Of a DNA stretch of 37,574 bases, positions 1-11,498 are shown piece after piece. A program made the position numbers and the translations under genes. Source of the DNA: Pseudoalteromonas shioyasakiensis (lineage in GTDB: Bacteria; Pseudomonadota; Gammaproteobacteria; Enterobacterales; Alteromonadaceae); contig NZ_JAKEVM010000031.1 in NCBI RefSeq assembly GCF_022398475.1, forward strand, positions 1-37,574, in the 5' to 3' direction. The stretch's first letter is position 1. The number at the start of each line of letters is the position of its first letter. Below the pieces are notes generated by a model, which worked only from the letters and a program-made list of their open reading frames with translations, did no database searches and was not told the origin of the DNA.

Positions 1-346
1 AAACAATAATATAAGTTTGTACATTCAAAAATCCTTTTATTAATGCAACTTTAAAATAACCAAAATACAAGAAACAACCTAATTTTCTGAAGGTTTTCTA
101 TGGGCTATAGAGGTTCATTTTAAAAAATGAGATGAGGATTTACTACTTCAGTGCAAATAAAATACCCCAAAAAGGTACTTTAGAACACATATAGCGACCG
201 AGCAATTTTGTCAACGCAAGATTAACTAGTTATTACACTGCAACGTGCATGTTCGAAAGAGCAAATTACTTTAAAAGTCTCAGCTACTTTACATTCAATA
301 ATGTTTGCATTGAGGTAAATCTGTTCAACTACTTTAGCAGGCAATT
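1..346. other. Gene-free AT-rich stretch
   Basis: I see no open reading frame of credible length, no tRNA-like fold and no repeat in this stretch. It lies downstream of the FKBP gene, beyond that gene's terminator. It may be the 3' flank or upstream region of a gene outside the window. Confidence 0.5.
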
Positions 347-376
347 AAAAAAGGCTTCATGATGAAGCCTTTTTAA
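347..376 (-). terminator. Rho-independent terminator after the FKBP gene
   Basis: The stem GGCTTC/GAAGCC, extended by A/T pairs, encloses a short ATGAT loop and is flanked by A-runs and T-runs on both sides. It starts just after the FKBP stop codon, so it should end the lon-like/FKBP transcript. The symmetric tails would let it work in both directions. Confidence 0.85.
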
Positions 377-380
377 CATT

Positions 381-857
381 TTAAAATTCTATCTTAATCA
401 ACTCTACATCAAATATAAGTAGCGAGCCTGCTGGAATGCTGCCGACGCGTTTACGGCCGTAAGCAAGCTGAGGCGGGATATAAAAGGTAAACTTATCCCC
501 TTCGTTCATTAGCTGTAAGCCTTCGGTCCAACCTGCAATGACTTGATTCAAACCAAAGCTGATTGGCGAATTTCTTACCACTGAACTGTCAAAAACACTG
601 CCATCCATGAGCGTGCCATGATAGTGAACTTTTACTTTACTGGTTGCACTTGGCTTTGTGTCATTCCCTGAACTTTGCTCAATTTTGTATTGCAGCCCAG
701 ATGCGGTTTCATGAACATCATCGGCTTTACTGTTATTCGCTAAAAAGTCTGCGGCGAGTTTTTCATTTTCAAGGGCTTGTAGCTTCGCCTTTTTACTATT
801 TTTAAAGATTAAAAAACAAAAAATACCAATGATCAGTAAAAGTATTAAATTAATCAT
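381..857 (-). CDS. Membrane-anchored FKBP-type peptidyl-prolyl isomerase
   Basis: This 158-residue protein should catalyse cis-trans isomerisation of proline peptide bonds. Residues about 3-20 are a hydrophobic anchor followed by KNSKKAK, so the enzyme is probably tethered to the inner membrane. Orientation is uncertain: the positive charges after the anchor suggest a cytoplasmic body, while FklB/FkpA relatives are often periplasmic. The C-terminal 90 residues hold the FKBP fold, with VHYHGTLMDGSVFDSS, VIAGWTEGLQLM and a final FDVELIKIEF strand. Its ATG overlaps the stop of the upstream Lon-type protease as ATGA, which implies translational coupling. The short linker lacks the dimerisation domain of FkpA/Mip. 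The family is certain; the physiological client is unknown. Confidence 0.9.
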   Translation of the reverse strand: MINLILLLIIGIFCFLIFKNSKKAKLQALENEKLAADFLANNSKADDVHETASGLQYKIEQSSGNDTKPSATSKVKVHYHGTLMDGSVFDSSVVRNSPISFGLNQVIAGWTEGLQLMNEGDKFTFYIPPQLAYGRKRVGSIPAGSLLIFDVELIKIEF

Positions 858-3256
858 TCTGCGTCCTTCTCATCATCATTGTCGCCATTTACGATATCAG
901 CGATATTGGCAAGCCTTGCTAAGGCTAGCGCGTTAATAGAGCCTTCAGGGTAACCTTCTGCGGTCATTTCACCTGCGTCTTTATCCATTAATAAGCTCAG
1001 TGCTTGATCAACGGTTTCAACGGCATAAATATTAAAGCGCCCTTTTTCAACCGCATCGAGTACTTCGTCATCAAGCACTAAATTAACTTGGTTTGATTTA
1101 GGAATAATCACCCCTTGCTCGCCGGTTAAGCCACGCATTTTACAAAGCTTGAAGAAGCCTTCTATTTTCTCGTTCACACCACCAATTGATTGCACATCAC
1201 CATGCTGGTTAATTGACCCCGTCAGTGCGATAGATTGGCTTATAGGTAAGTTTGTAATGGCTGATATAAGCGCGCACAGCTCTGCTAATGAGGCGCTATC
1301 ACCGTCGATGTAGCCATAGCTTTGCTCTATTGCGATATTGGCACTGAGCGTTAGACTAAATTGCTGAGCATACTTATTTCCTAAGTAACCGGTTAATAGC
1401 ATCACTCCTTTAGAGTGAATGGCTTTACCTAGTTCAGCTTCTCGTTCAACGTCAATTACGCCATCCGCACCTGCGTACACAGTGGCTGTAATGCGTGCTG
1501 GTGTGCCAAATGAGGTATCGCCAATATGCAGCACAGTTAAGCCATTTACTTTGCCCACTGCGTGACCTTCGGTTGCAATTAAAATTTGCCCTTCTTTGAT
1601 ATCACTCAGCATGGTTTCTGAAATTTGCCCTGTACGGTATTGCTTACCAACAATGGCTTCATCTATGTGATGAGCATCAATCACTGTTTGGCCATCTTGT
1701 TTGGCATAAAAACTGGCTTCTGCCACTAACTCTAATACATCAGCAAAACGAGCTGAGAGCTTGTTATGGTGCTCAGCTTGGCGATAACTAAACTTTAATA
1801 ACCTCGCCATTGCCGCTTCATTTACGGTGCAGTTGAGTGTTTGCTGACAATACTCTGTTACCTTGGTAATGAACTGATATTGTAGTTTATCGCTACTTGG
1901 CAAATAGTAATCAAAATCAGCAAGGACACGGAATAACTCTGCAAACTCTTCGTCATATTCACCTATGGTGTAGTAAAGGTCGCGAGAGCCTAGCAGCACT
2001 ATTTTTACATCAAGAGGAATAAGCTGCGGACGTAACGTAAAGCTACTTCCCACAGAGCTGTCTTGATAGGGTAAGTCGTTTTTAATTTGATGCGTTTTTA
2101 AAGAAAGCTTAAGGCCATCCCACACTTGTGGATTCGCCATGACTTTTTCAGCATCCATAATCAAGTAGCCACCATTAGCACGATGCAGTGCACCTGGCTG
2201 AATTGAGCGGTAACTGGTAATAAGCGAGCCTTGTGAGGTTGCATATTCAATTTTGCCGAAAATATTGCCAAAAGTCGGGTTCGGCTCATACACCACAGGA
2301 GCTGCATCGCCCTCTTTGTATTCGACTAGAATATTTGGCGCAAAGAAGTCTGTGAGCATCCCTTTACGGTCAAAGTCTTCTTTGTTTTCGTCGTTTTCAT
2401 CATCGTCGAGCCATTCAAGTACCGCATCAATGATTTCTTCACGAATGTCTTTTAAATAACGTAATACACCAATGTGCGTAGCGTATTTATGTTCAAGGGC
2501 TTTAATGAGTGGCTTAGTGGCAAGCTCAGCAGTTGATTTTTTAAGGTTACGCAGTTTTTCAGATGACTCTCGTTTCCAGCGAGGAAGCTCAATTAATGCT
2601 TCGATTAACGCGTCTTCAAGCTTTTCGATAACCTCATAAAATTCAATACGCAGTGGCTCATCAAGGGCTGCAAATTCACTGTCGCTCAGTTGTTTACCAT
2701 TCACTAAAGGCGCAAATCCCACAACACCATTTTCTTCAATCAATGCCACACTTTGCTCAAGTGCTGCAATTTCAACAGCAGTAATTGCCGCATCGTAAGT
2801 ATCGGTAAACTCACGGTCGATTGACTTTTTCTTGCGCTGATAACCCGGGTTATCAAAAGCCGCTGGGAATGTATCGAGTACTTCGTCGATAAATGAGTCT
2901 ATATCGTCAGCTAACTGCTTTGATTGACCTGCTTGCATGAATAACGCGATTGGCTCGCGGTGGTCATCATAGTTGTTAACATACAACCACTCATTAGGCG
3001 TTGGGCGGTCTTTTGAATGGGCTGTGAGTTTGTCTTTTACTAAGGTGTAACGACCATGAGCCGCTTCACCCATGACATAAACATTGTAACCCGGTAATTC
3101 CATTCCGAGTGAAAAGTCGAGGGCACTTTGTGCACGTTGTTGACCAATAAATGGCAACGCTTCTGGATATGGGTTTTGCATACAAGTCGCAACATGACTT
3201 GCGGCAATTTTAGGCGCTAACGCAGAAATAGGTAGAGGGATTAGTTTTTTTGTCAT
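854..3256 (-). CDS. Lon-type AAA protease, long LonB/YcbZ-like form
   Basis: This 800-residue protein belongs to the Lon-like family with an N-terminal AAA_32-type region and a C-terminal S16 peptidase domain. The Ser-Lys dyad is visible: GDSAS with Ser654 and GGVNEK with Lys697. The 43-residue spacing equals that of Ser679/Lys722 in E. coli Lon. The Walker-A-like loop (residues 63-71, GEAAHGRYT) carries Arg where Lys is usual, and a Walker-B-like stretch GGYLIMDAEK lies mid-protein. There is no N-terminal LAN domain, so this is not canonical Lon. E. coli YcbZ is a shorter relative. It is followed by and overlaps the FKBP gene by 4 bases, suggesting a protein quality-control pair. Substrates are unknown. 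Confidence 0.9.
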   Translation of the reverse strand: MTKKLIPLPISALAPKIAASHVATCMQNPYPEALPFIGQQRAQSALDFSLGMELPGYNVYVMGEAAHGRYTLVKDKLTAHSKDRPTPNEWLYVNNYDDHREPIALFMQAGQSKQLADDIDSFIDEVLDTFPAAFDNPGYQRKKKSIDREFTDTYDAAITAVEIAALEQSVALIEENGVVGFAPLVNGKQLSDSEFAALDEPLRIEFYEVIEKLEDALIEALIELPRWKRESSEKLRNLKKSTAELATKPLIKALEHKYATHIGVLRYLKDIREEIIDAVLEWLDDDENDENKEDFDRKGMLTDFFAPNILVEYKEGDAAPVVYEPNPTFGNIFGKIEYATSQGSLITSYRSIQPGALHRANGGYLIMDAEKVMANPQVWDGLKLSLKTHQIKNDLPYQDSSVGSSFTLRPQLIPLDVKIVLLGSRDLYYTIGEYDEEFAELFRVLADFDYYLPSSDKLQYQFITKVTEYCQQTLNCTVNEAAMARLLKFSYRQAEHHNKLSARFADVLELVAEASFYAKQDGQTVIDAHHIDEAIVGKQYRTGQISETMLSDIKEGQILIATEGHAVGKVNGLTVLHIGDTSFGTPARITATVYAGADGVIDVEREAELGKAIHSKGVMLLTGYLGNKYAQQFSLTLSANIAIEQSYGYIDGDSASLAELCALISAITNLPISQSIALTGSINQHGDVQSIGGVNEKIEGFFKLCKMRGLTGEQGVIIPKSNQVNLVLDDEVLDAVEKGRFNIYAVETVDQALSLLMDKDAGEMTAEGYPEGSINALALARLANIADIVNGDNDDEKDAE

Positions 3257-3270
3257 TCTAACTTCTTATT

Positions 3271-3287
3271 TCCCAGTCTTGACTGGG
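3271..3287. repeat. Short perfect inverted repeat between ybeL-type gene and protease gene
   Basis: CCCAGTC and GACTGGG face each other across TT, upstream of the protease start. No T-run follows on either strand, so it is a poor terminator. It could be an operator or an mRNA hairpin in the leader. Confidence 0.35.
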
Positions 3288-3325
3288 CATTATAGGTAAC
3301 GCCCAGCACAAGCCTGCGTCACTGA

Positions 3326-3784
3326 TTAAGGTTGTAATGCCTTACGGCGAAAATAAATACCGCCACATTCAGTACAAGGAGTAATTTGCGTAGCATGGTA
3401 AACATCGTAACTATGCTGACAATTTTTACATACTAATGTGCCCATGGCTATCCATTCTCCCTCTTGATAAACACCATTGTGTTGAAAATCTTGGTTTAAG
3501 GCTTGCCATTCGAGCTGGGTTTTATCTTCAATGTGCGATAACTCATACCAAAGCGATTCTTTAAGCTCTAGCCATGCGAGTGAATCATAGTGGCTGTCGT
3601 TTTCTTTAATGTGGTCGATATCGCGTTGTAGATAGTCACGATACTGATTGAGCTTTTCTTGCCCTAAGTCTTTAAGTGCTTGCTCTGACTCAACAAATTT
3701 TTCCATTGCATCTTTTAGCTCATGATCTTTTACGTCTTTAAGCCATGCACTTAAATCGCTAAGCCAAGATTTATAATCTGCCAT
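3326..3784 (-). CDS. ybeL: YbeL-family zinc-ribbon protein (DUF1451)
   Basis: This 152-residue soluble protein has a helical, charged N-terminal two-thirds, probably coiled coil. Its C-terminal zinc ribbon has two cysteine pairs, CKNC and CTEC, about 17 residues apart, followed by GGIYFRRK. It matches the DUF1451/YbeL family, whose E. coli member also lies next to leuS in divergent orientation. That synteny supports the call. The start is backed by an AAGGAG ribosome binding site just upstream on the minus strand. The molecular function of the family is not established. Confidence 0.85.
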   Translation of the reverse strand: MADYKSWLSDLSAWLKDVKDHELKDAMEKFVESEQALKDLGQEKLNQYRDYLQRDIDHIKENDSHYDSLAWLELKESLWYELSHIEDKTQLEWQALNQDFQHNGVYQEGEWIAMGTLVCKNCQHSYDVYHATQITPCTECGGIYFRRKALQP

Positions 3785-3970
3785 CGTTTACTCCTTCAAA
3801 AATGATGAAAAATCAACCGTTATTCTAGTTGAGTATAGGTTAACCTGCCCTGAAAATATATTTCATTGGAAAATTAACAAAAGCGCCTATTTGTCGCTGT
3901 GATTAGCATGTATTTTGGGTTATCCTTATCGACAATTTTTTATTAATTTGCAAGAAGTCTGGAATCGTAG

Positions 3971-6559
<2,589 letters not shown>

Positions 6560-6560
6560 G

Positions 6561-7049
6561 ATGGCAGCGCTTCAAGCACTGAAAAACGGACTAGCCCTCG
6601 CGCTAGTCTGTTTACTGCTGACAAGTTGTGGCTTTCATTTAAAGAAAGCCTCTAACTTGCCTGACGACTTGAAAGTACTCACCCTTGTTGGTGATGATGA
6701 AAAGTCAGCATTATTCGAATTAGTCGAAAAAGAACTGATTGCGAGTAAAGTTGAGCTTAACCAAGTTGGTAAACACCCTGAGTTAAAGATTCACAAAGAC
6801 CGCTTAGAGCGTCAAATCTTGTCATTATTTGATAATGGTCAGGTTGCTGAATATGAACTTGCCTATAGCGTAAGCTATACCCTGAAGCGCCCTGGACAAA
6901 AAGCGATTAATCAAAGCTTTGAATTGTATCGTAACTACCAAGACGACCCAGACAATGCCCTTGCAAAAGCAAAAGAGCTTGATTTGCTATTAGGCGAAAT
7001 TCGTAAGCAAGCGAGTCGTCGTATTGTTCGTGAGTTATCACAACTGTAA
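6561..7049 (+). CDS. lptE: LPS-assembly lipoprotein LptE
   Basis: LptE is the outer-membrane lipoprotein that plugs LptD and helps insert lipopolysaccharide into the outer leaflet. The N-terminus is a lipoprotein signal peptide with lipobox LLTSC, placing the lipidated cysteine at residue 23. GFHLKKASNLPDDL follows, as in LptE/RlpB proteins. I use the ATG one base after the leuS stop; an in-frame TTG 12 bases upstream would overlap leuS and adds only MLTK. Length (162 residues) is slightly below the E. coli protein (about 190). Position between leuS and holA is the conserved one. Confidence 0.92.
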   Translation: MAALQALKNGLALALVCLLLTSCGFHLKKASNLPDDLKVLTLVGDDEKSALFELVEKELIASKVELNQVGKHPELKIHKDRLERQILSLFDNGQVAEYELAYSVSYTLKRPGQKAINQSFELYRNYQDDPDNALAKAKELDLLLGEIRKQASRRIVRELSQL

Positions 7050-8089
7050 TGCGTTGTTATGCAAACCAGCTTCCTAGCCAGTTAAAAAAAGGCCTCGCGC
7101 CTTTTTACATGGTGTTTGGTGAAGAGCCTTATCAAATTGCTCAGTGCATCATGCAAATTCGTCAAGCAGCTAAACAGCAAGGCTTTGACGAGGTAATCAA
7201 ATTTACTTTAATGCCGGGTTTTGATTGGCAAGAAATTGTTGCTCAATACCAAAGTATGTCACTGTTCAGCGCTCGTACCCTAATTGAGTTCGATTTAAAC
7301 GAGCAAAAACCAGGTACGCAAGGCAGTCAAATCTTTAAGCAGCTTGTTGAGCTTGCTAATCCTGATACTATTTTGGTTTTAAAAGGTGCCAAAGCCAGCC
7401 AAGATATTCAGCGCAGTGCTTGGTTTAAAGCCCTCGATAAGCAAGGCTTATTTGTTCCTTGTTACCCATTAACAGGTAATCACCTGAGCCGCTGGTTAGA
7501 TGAACAGTGCTATCGTTTAAACTTAAACCTTCATAACAACGCGAAACAAAGCTTAATTGATGCCACTGAAGGAAATTTACTTGCCTGTCATCAAGAGTTA
7601 GAAAAACTGTCTTTGCTATATGGTAGTGAGCTAATTGACCAACAAGCTGTGATGCAAGGGCTACTAAATCAGTCAAAGTTTGATATTTTTGATTTGAGTG
7701 ATGCTTTATTAAATGGCCACGCTGAACAAGCAGTTAAAGTAATGACTAAGCTGGCTGCCGATAACACTGAAGCCATGAGTATTTTTTGGGCCATCAATAA
7801 AGAAGCAGCTAACTTACTGGCAATGCAACACGGGCGCTTGAATGGTGCCAATATGGCTGATTTATACAAAAAGTATAATATTTGGAAAAACCAACAAGCT
7901 GTTGTACAACAGGCCTTAAACCGCTTGAACATCCAAGTACTCGAACAAATTACCAAACAATTAGCTCAGTTTGATGCTGCATATAAACAAGGCAACCTTG
8001 TAGCCCCCTACCAAGCATTAATGCAAATATGCTTAGTGTTTTGCCAACCAGTGGCGATACCTTTACCTTGCCACCCGGTCTTTGACTAA
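7049..8089 (+). CDS. holA: DNA polymerase III delta subunit
   Basis: HolA is the wrench of the clamp-loader complex that opens the beta sliding clamp. The 346-residue length matches the family (E. coli 343). Recognisable features are the N-terminal YMVFGEEPYQIAQCI and the central helical region with FDLSDALLNGHAEQAVK. The start overlaps the lptE stop as TAATG, so translation is probably coupled. No key region appears missing. It is one of several replication, ribosome and envelope genes sharing this transcription unit. Confidence 0.95.
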   Translation: MRCYANQLPSQLKKGLAPFYMVFGEEPYQIAQCIMQIRQAAKQQGFDEVIKFTLMPGFDWQEIVAQYQSMSLFSARTLIEFDLNEQKPGTQGSQIFKQLVELANPDTILVLKGAKASQDIQRSAWFKALDKQGLFVPCYPLTGNHLSRWLDEQCYRLNLNLHNNAKQSLIDATEGNLLACHQELEKLSLLYGSELIDQQAVMQGLLNQSKFDIFDLSDALLNGHAEQAVKVMTKLAADNTEAMSIFWAINKEAANLLAMQHGRLNGANMADLYKKYNIWKNQQAVVQQALNRLNIQVLEQITKQLAQFDAAYKQGNLVAPYQALMQICLVFCQPVAIPLPCHPVFD

Positions 8090-8101
8090 GAGTAACAATT
8101 C

Positions 8102-8737
8102 ATGATTGCTATTTTTGGTGGCACCTTTGATCCAATTCACTTAGGTCATATTAATATGGCCCAGCAGTGTGTTCAGCAGTGCCAACTCGATACCCTTTAC
8201 TTCATGCCTTGCGCTATTCCTGCCCATAAAGCCAAGCCAGGAATAAGTGATGAGCATCGCATTAATATGCTAAAACTTGCGATTGACAGCAATCCGCATT
8301 TTGCTATCGATTACCGTGAGCTAAACCGAGAAGGTGCGTCTTATTCTTTGCTGAGTTTAGAAGAGCTTCGTGCAGAAAACCCAGCAGCGCCGATTATGTT
8401 TTTAATCGGCATGGACTCATTCAATAGCCTAGATAAATGGTTTAAATGGCAAGAGATTGTCAAACTTTGTCATATCGTCGTGTACCAGCGCCCGGGGCAG
8501 CACTGCCAAGTATCTGGTGAACTTGCAGCTTATAAAGAGAATGCCGTAACAGAGCAACTTAGCCAGCTACAACAAGCCCCTGCAGGTAAGTTATTCTTTT
8601 TAAATGGCTTACAAGTTAATGCCGCCTCAAGCGAAATCAGAAAAAAGCTGCATTTAAATAATGATGTAGCGGAACTTTTACCTACCAATGTAAGTCAATA
8701 CATTGCGCAGCATCATCTTTACCAAACAGATGAATAA
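8102..8737 (+). CDS. nadD: Nicotinate-nucleotide adenylyltransferase
   Basis: NadD transfers AMP from ATP to nicotinate mononucleotide, making deamido-NAD in the cytoplasm. The nucleotidyltransferase signature GGTFDPIHLGH lies at residues 6-16 and the second motif, ASSEIRKKL, near residue 180. The 211-residue length is normal. It follows holA by 12 bases. In E. coli, cobC separates nadD from rsfS; here the 56-base gap to rsfS has no room for it. Confidence 0.96.
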   Translation: MIAIFGGTFDPIHLGHINMAQQCVQQCQLDTLYFMPCAIPAHKAKPGISDEHRINMLKLAIDSNPHFAIDYRELNREGASYSLLSLEELRAENPAAPIMFLIGMDSFNSLDKWFKWQEIVKLCHIVVYQRPGQHCQVSGELAAYKENAVTEQLSQLQQAPAGKLFFLNGLQVNAASSEIRKKLHLNNDVAELLPTNVSQYIAQHHLYQTDE

Positions 8738-8793
8738 ATACTGCCTGCGTGATAAAATAACAAATTAAGATTATTTATTTTTGAGAAAACACT

Positions 8794-9111
8794 TTGGATT
8801 CTAAACAACTACTCGCATTTGCCCTTGATAAAGTCGACGATATGAAAGCCCGTGATGTGGTACAGCTTGATGTTCGTGGTAAGTCTGACATTACTGATTA
8901 CATGTTAGTGTGCTCAGGTAACTCTAAACGCCATGTACAATCGATTGCTGATCACGTTGCTAAAGAAGCACGCCATGCAGGTGAAGAGCCTCTCGGTTAC
9001 GAAGGCCAAAATGAAGGCGAATGGGTGCTTGTAGACCTAGGTGATGTGGTAGTGCATGTAATGCAAGACCAATCTCGCGACTTCTATGATCTAGAGAAAC
9101 TTTGGGGCTAA
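8794..9111 (+). CDS. rsfS: Ribosomal silencing factor RsfS (TTG start)
   Basis: RsfS binds ribosomal protein uL14 and blocks subunit joining under starvation. The 105-residue product contains the family core: LDVRGKSDITDYMLVCSG, RHVQSIADHV and DLGDVVVHVMQ. The reading frame begins with TTG; no ATG lies upstream in frame, and the N-terminal alignment to E. coli RsfS (same length) needs this codon. A weak GAGA site precedes it. It is followed after 27 bases by rlmH, the usual partner. Confidence 0.93.
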   Translation: MDSKQLLAFALDKVDDMKARDVVQLDVRGKSDITDYMLVCSGNSKRHVQSIADHVAKEARHAGEEPLGYEGQNEGEWVLVDLGDVVVHVMQDQSRDFYDLEKLWG

Positions 9112-9138
9112 CCCTTAGCAAGGACATAGGTAACCATT

Positions 9139-9609
9139 TTGAAAATACAATTGATTGCTGTTGGTACCAAAATGCCAGCATGGGTTGAAACCGGATTCAC
9201 AGAATATCAACGTCGCTTCCCACGTGATATGCCCCTTGAGCTAATTGAAATCCCCGCAGGTAAACGTGGTAAAAATGCGGATATCAAACGTATTTTACAA
9301 CTTGAAGGCGAAAAGACCCTTGCTGCTATCCCTAAAGGCAACCGCATTGTGACGCTAGAGGTCACCGGTAAGCCAATGGATACCCATCAGCTGGCAAAAA
9401 GTATGGAAAAATGGCAGCTTGATGGTCGCGATGTCAGCTTATTGATCGGCGGACCAGAAGGTTTAGCACCTGAGTGTATTGCAGCGTCTGAGCAAAAATG
9501 GTCATTATCAAACCTGACACTACCGCACCCTCTAGTGCGCATTATTGTTGCAGAAAGCCTTTACCGAGGCTGGAGCTTGAATAACAACCACCCTTATCAT
9601 CGCGAGTAG
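9139..9609 (+). CDS. rlmH: 23S rRNA (pseudouridine1915-N3)-methyltransferase RlmH (TTG start)
   Basis: RlmH is the SPOUT methyltransferase that methylates pseudouridine 1915 in helix 69 of 23S rRNA on the 70S ribosome, using SAM. The whole 156-residue sequence matches the family closely: [11 protein letters not shown] at the start, the SAM knot loop LLIGGPEGL, and the terminal HPYHRE. The start codon is TTG, required to include the conserved MKIQLIAVG. An AGG-containing ribosome binding site lies upstream. mrdA begins 8 bases after the stop. Confidence 0.96.
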   Translation: MKIQLIAVGTKMPAWVETGFTEYQRRFPRDMPLELIEIPAGKRGKNADIKRILQLEGEKTLAAIPKGNRIVTLEVTGKPMDTHQLAKSMEKWQLDGRDVSLLIGGPEGLAPECIAASEQKWSLSNLTLPHPLVRIIVAESLYRGWSLNNNHPYHRE

Positions 9610-9617
9610 TAAAGCCA

Positions 9618-11498
9618 ATGCGAAAACACAGACCCACGATTCGAGACCACTCGGCTGAGGCAAACTTATTTGCTCGCCGAGCATTTGTGGGTTTTGTGTT
9701 TGTTACACTGTTAATTGGTGTGTTGTTATCTAACCTATACAACATCCAAGTTATCGAACATCAAGACTACCAGACACGTTCGAACGATAACCGCATCAAA
9801 GTTATTCCAATAGCCCCTAACCGTGGGCTTATTTACGACAGAAATGGCGTATTACTGGCTGAAAACAAGCCAGTTTATAATTTAGAAGTCATACCCGAGG
9901 AAGTTGATAACCTTGAAGAGGCACTGAGCGAAGTTGAAAAAGTTATCGAAATAACTGAGCAACAAAAAGCTGACTTTCTAGATGACATTAAGCACAATCG
10001 CCGCTTTAAAAGCCAAGTATTAAAAGCCCGTTTAGACGAAACCGAAGTTGCAAAGTTCTCGGTTAATCAGCATAAGTTTCCAGGCTTTAGTATCGAAGCA
10101 CGTTTGGCTCGCTATTACCCTTATGGTGATACCCTTACCCATGCCTTAGGTTATGTTGCCAAACTTAACAAAAAAGAACTCACCAAACTTGAAGCAGAAG
10201 ACCAAGCAACCAACTACCGTGCAACGCACGACATTGGTAAGCTCGGTATCGAAAAGTATTACGAAGAACTTCTTCATGGTGTGGTTGGTTCGCAGCGCGT
10301 TGAAGTGAATAACCGTGGCCGAGTTATCCGTACTTTAAGCCTCACGCCACCTGAGCCAGGTCACGACTTAGTACTTACTTTGGATATTGGCCTGCAACAA
10401 ATTGCTCAACATGCCTTAAAAGATATGCGTGGTGCCATTGTAGTGCTTGATGCTAAAGATGGCGGCGTTTTAGCACTCTACTCTAACCCAAGTTATGACC
10501 CGAATTTATTTGTTCATGGTATCAGCAGCACAGATTACAAAAAGTTGTTAAACCCAGACCGACCGCTAATTAACCGTACCACGCAAGGGCGTTATGCACC
10601 TGCCTCTACAGTTAAACCTCATATGTCAATTCTTGCCCTTGAAGAAGGACTGGTAACAGAGCAAACACAAATTTGGGATCCGGGCTTTTTCCAAATTCCT
10701 AATGTGGAGCACAAATGGCGTGACTGGAAACGTTGGGGCCATGGTCATGTTGATGTTTATCGTGCTATTGAAGAATCATGCGATACCTATTTTTACGATG
10801 TTGCTTACCGTTTAGGGATCACCAAAATCAGTGACTTTATGACGCAGTTTGGCTTTGGCGAGCTCTCTGGAATCGATATTCACGAAGAAACATCTGCCAT
10901 TATGCCATCGCGAGAGTGGAAAGAAGGTCGCTTTAGAGAGTCATGGTGGCGCGGCGACACCATTTCAGTGGGTATTGGGCAAGGTTATTGGACCGCAACA
11001 CCAATGCAAATAGCTAATGCTACCAACATATTAGTGAACCGCGGGCTCGATCATCCTCCGCACCTTGTACAAGTCGCTAAAAAAGAAAACGAAGTAACGC
11101 AAATCAATAATGATGAAAAGCCACCTGTAGTATTAAAAAATCCTCATCATTGGCAAATTGCGCTAGATGCGATGCACAACACCGTACATAAAGTCACAGG
11201 TACTGCACATAAAGCATTTAAAGGGGCGAATTACGACCCAGCAGGTAAAACGGGTACTGCTCAGGTTGTGAGTATTGCTCAAGGTGAGCGTTATGATGCT
11301 AAGTCACTTAAAGAGCGCCAACGTGATAACGCTATCTACGTTGGTTTTGCACCCTATAACGACCCACAAATTGTGGTCTCTGTGGTGGTTGAAAACACCG
11401 GTGGTGGTAGTACGGTTGGTGCGCCTATTGCGCGTCAATTAATGGATTACTACTTCTCAGCGAATCCGATTCAAATAGCCCAAAGTGACGCGCCATGA
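9618..11498 (+). CDS. mrdA: Penicillin-binding protein 2
   Basis: PBP2 is the inner-membrane transpeptidase of the elongasome that cross-links peptidoglycan during rod growth. A single membrane helix spans about residues 22-43. The pedestal domain carries PNRGLIYDRNG. Catalytic motifs are STVK at Ser330/Lys333, SCD in ESCDTYFYD and KTG at residues 544-546. The Ser330 and Lys544 numbers are identical to E. coli PBP2. Length is 626 residues. The stop overlaps the start of rodA (ATGA), fitting the obligate enzyme pair. No truncation or missing motif is seen. Confidence 0.97.
   Translation: MRKHRPTIRDHSAEANLFARRAFVGFVFVTLLIGVLLSNLYNIQVIEHQDYQTRSNDNRIKVIPIAPNRGLIYDRNGVLLAENKPVYNLEVIPEEVDNLEEALSEVEKVIEITEQQKADFLDDIKHNRRFKSQVLKARLDETEVAKFSVNQHKFPGFSIEARLARYYPYGDTLTHALGYVAKLNKKELTKLEAEDQATNYRATHDIGKLGIEKYYEELLHGVVGSQRVEVNNRGRVIRTLSLTPPEPGHDLVLTLDIGLQQIAQHALKDMRGAIVVLDAKDGGVLALYSNPSYDPNLFVHGISSTDYKKLLNPDRPLINRTTQGRYAPASTVKPHMSILALEEGLVTEQTQIWDPGFFQIPNVEHKWRDWKRWGHGHVDVYRAIEESCDTYFYDVAYRLGITKISDFMTQFGFGELSGIDIHEETSAIMPSREWKEGRFRESWWRGDTISVGIGQGYWTATPMQIANATNILVNRGLDHPPHLVQVAKKENEVTQINNDEKPPVVLKNPHHWQIALDAMHNTVHKVTGTAHKAFKGANYDPAGKTGTAQVVSIAQGERYDAKSLKERQRDNAIYVGFAPYNDPQIVVSVVVENTGGGSTVGAPIARQLMDYYFSANPIQIAQSDAP

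Noticed and set aside
3785-3970. Possible riboswitch or T-box in the leuS leader
   Set aside because: I see no T-box or leader-peptide features and no terminator hairpin; the gap looks like an ordinary divergent promoter region.
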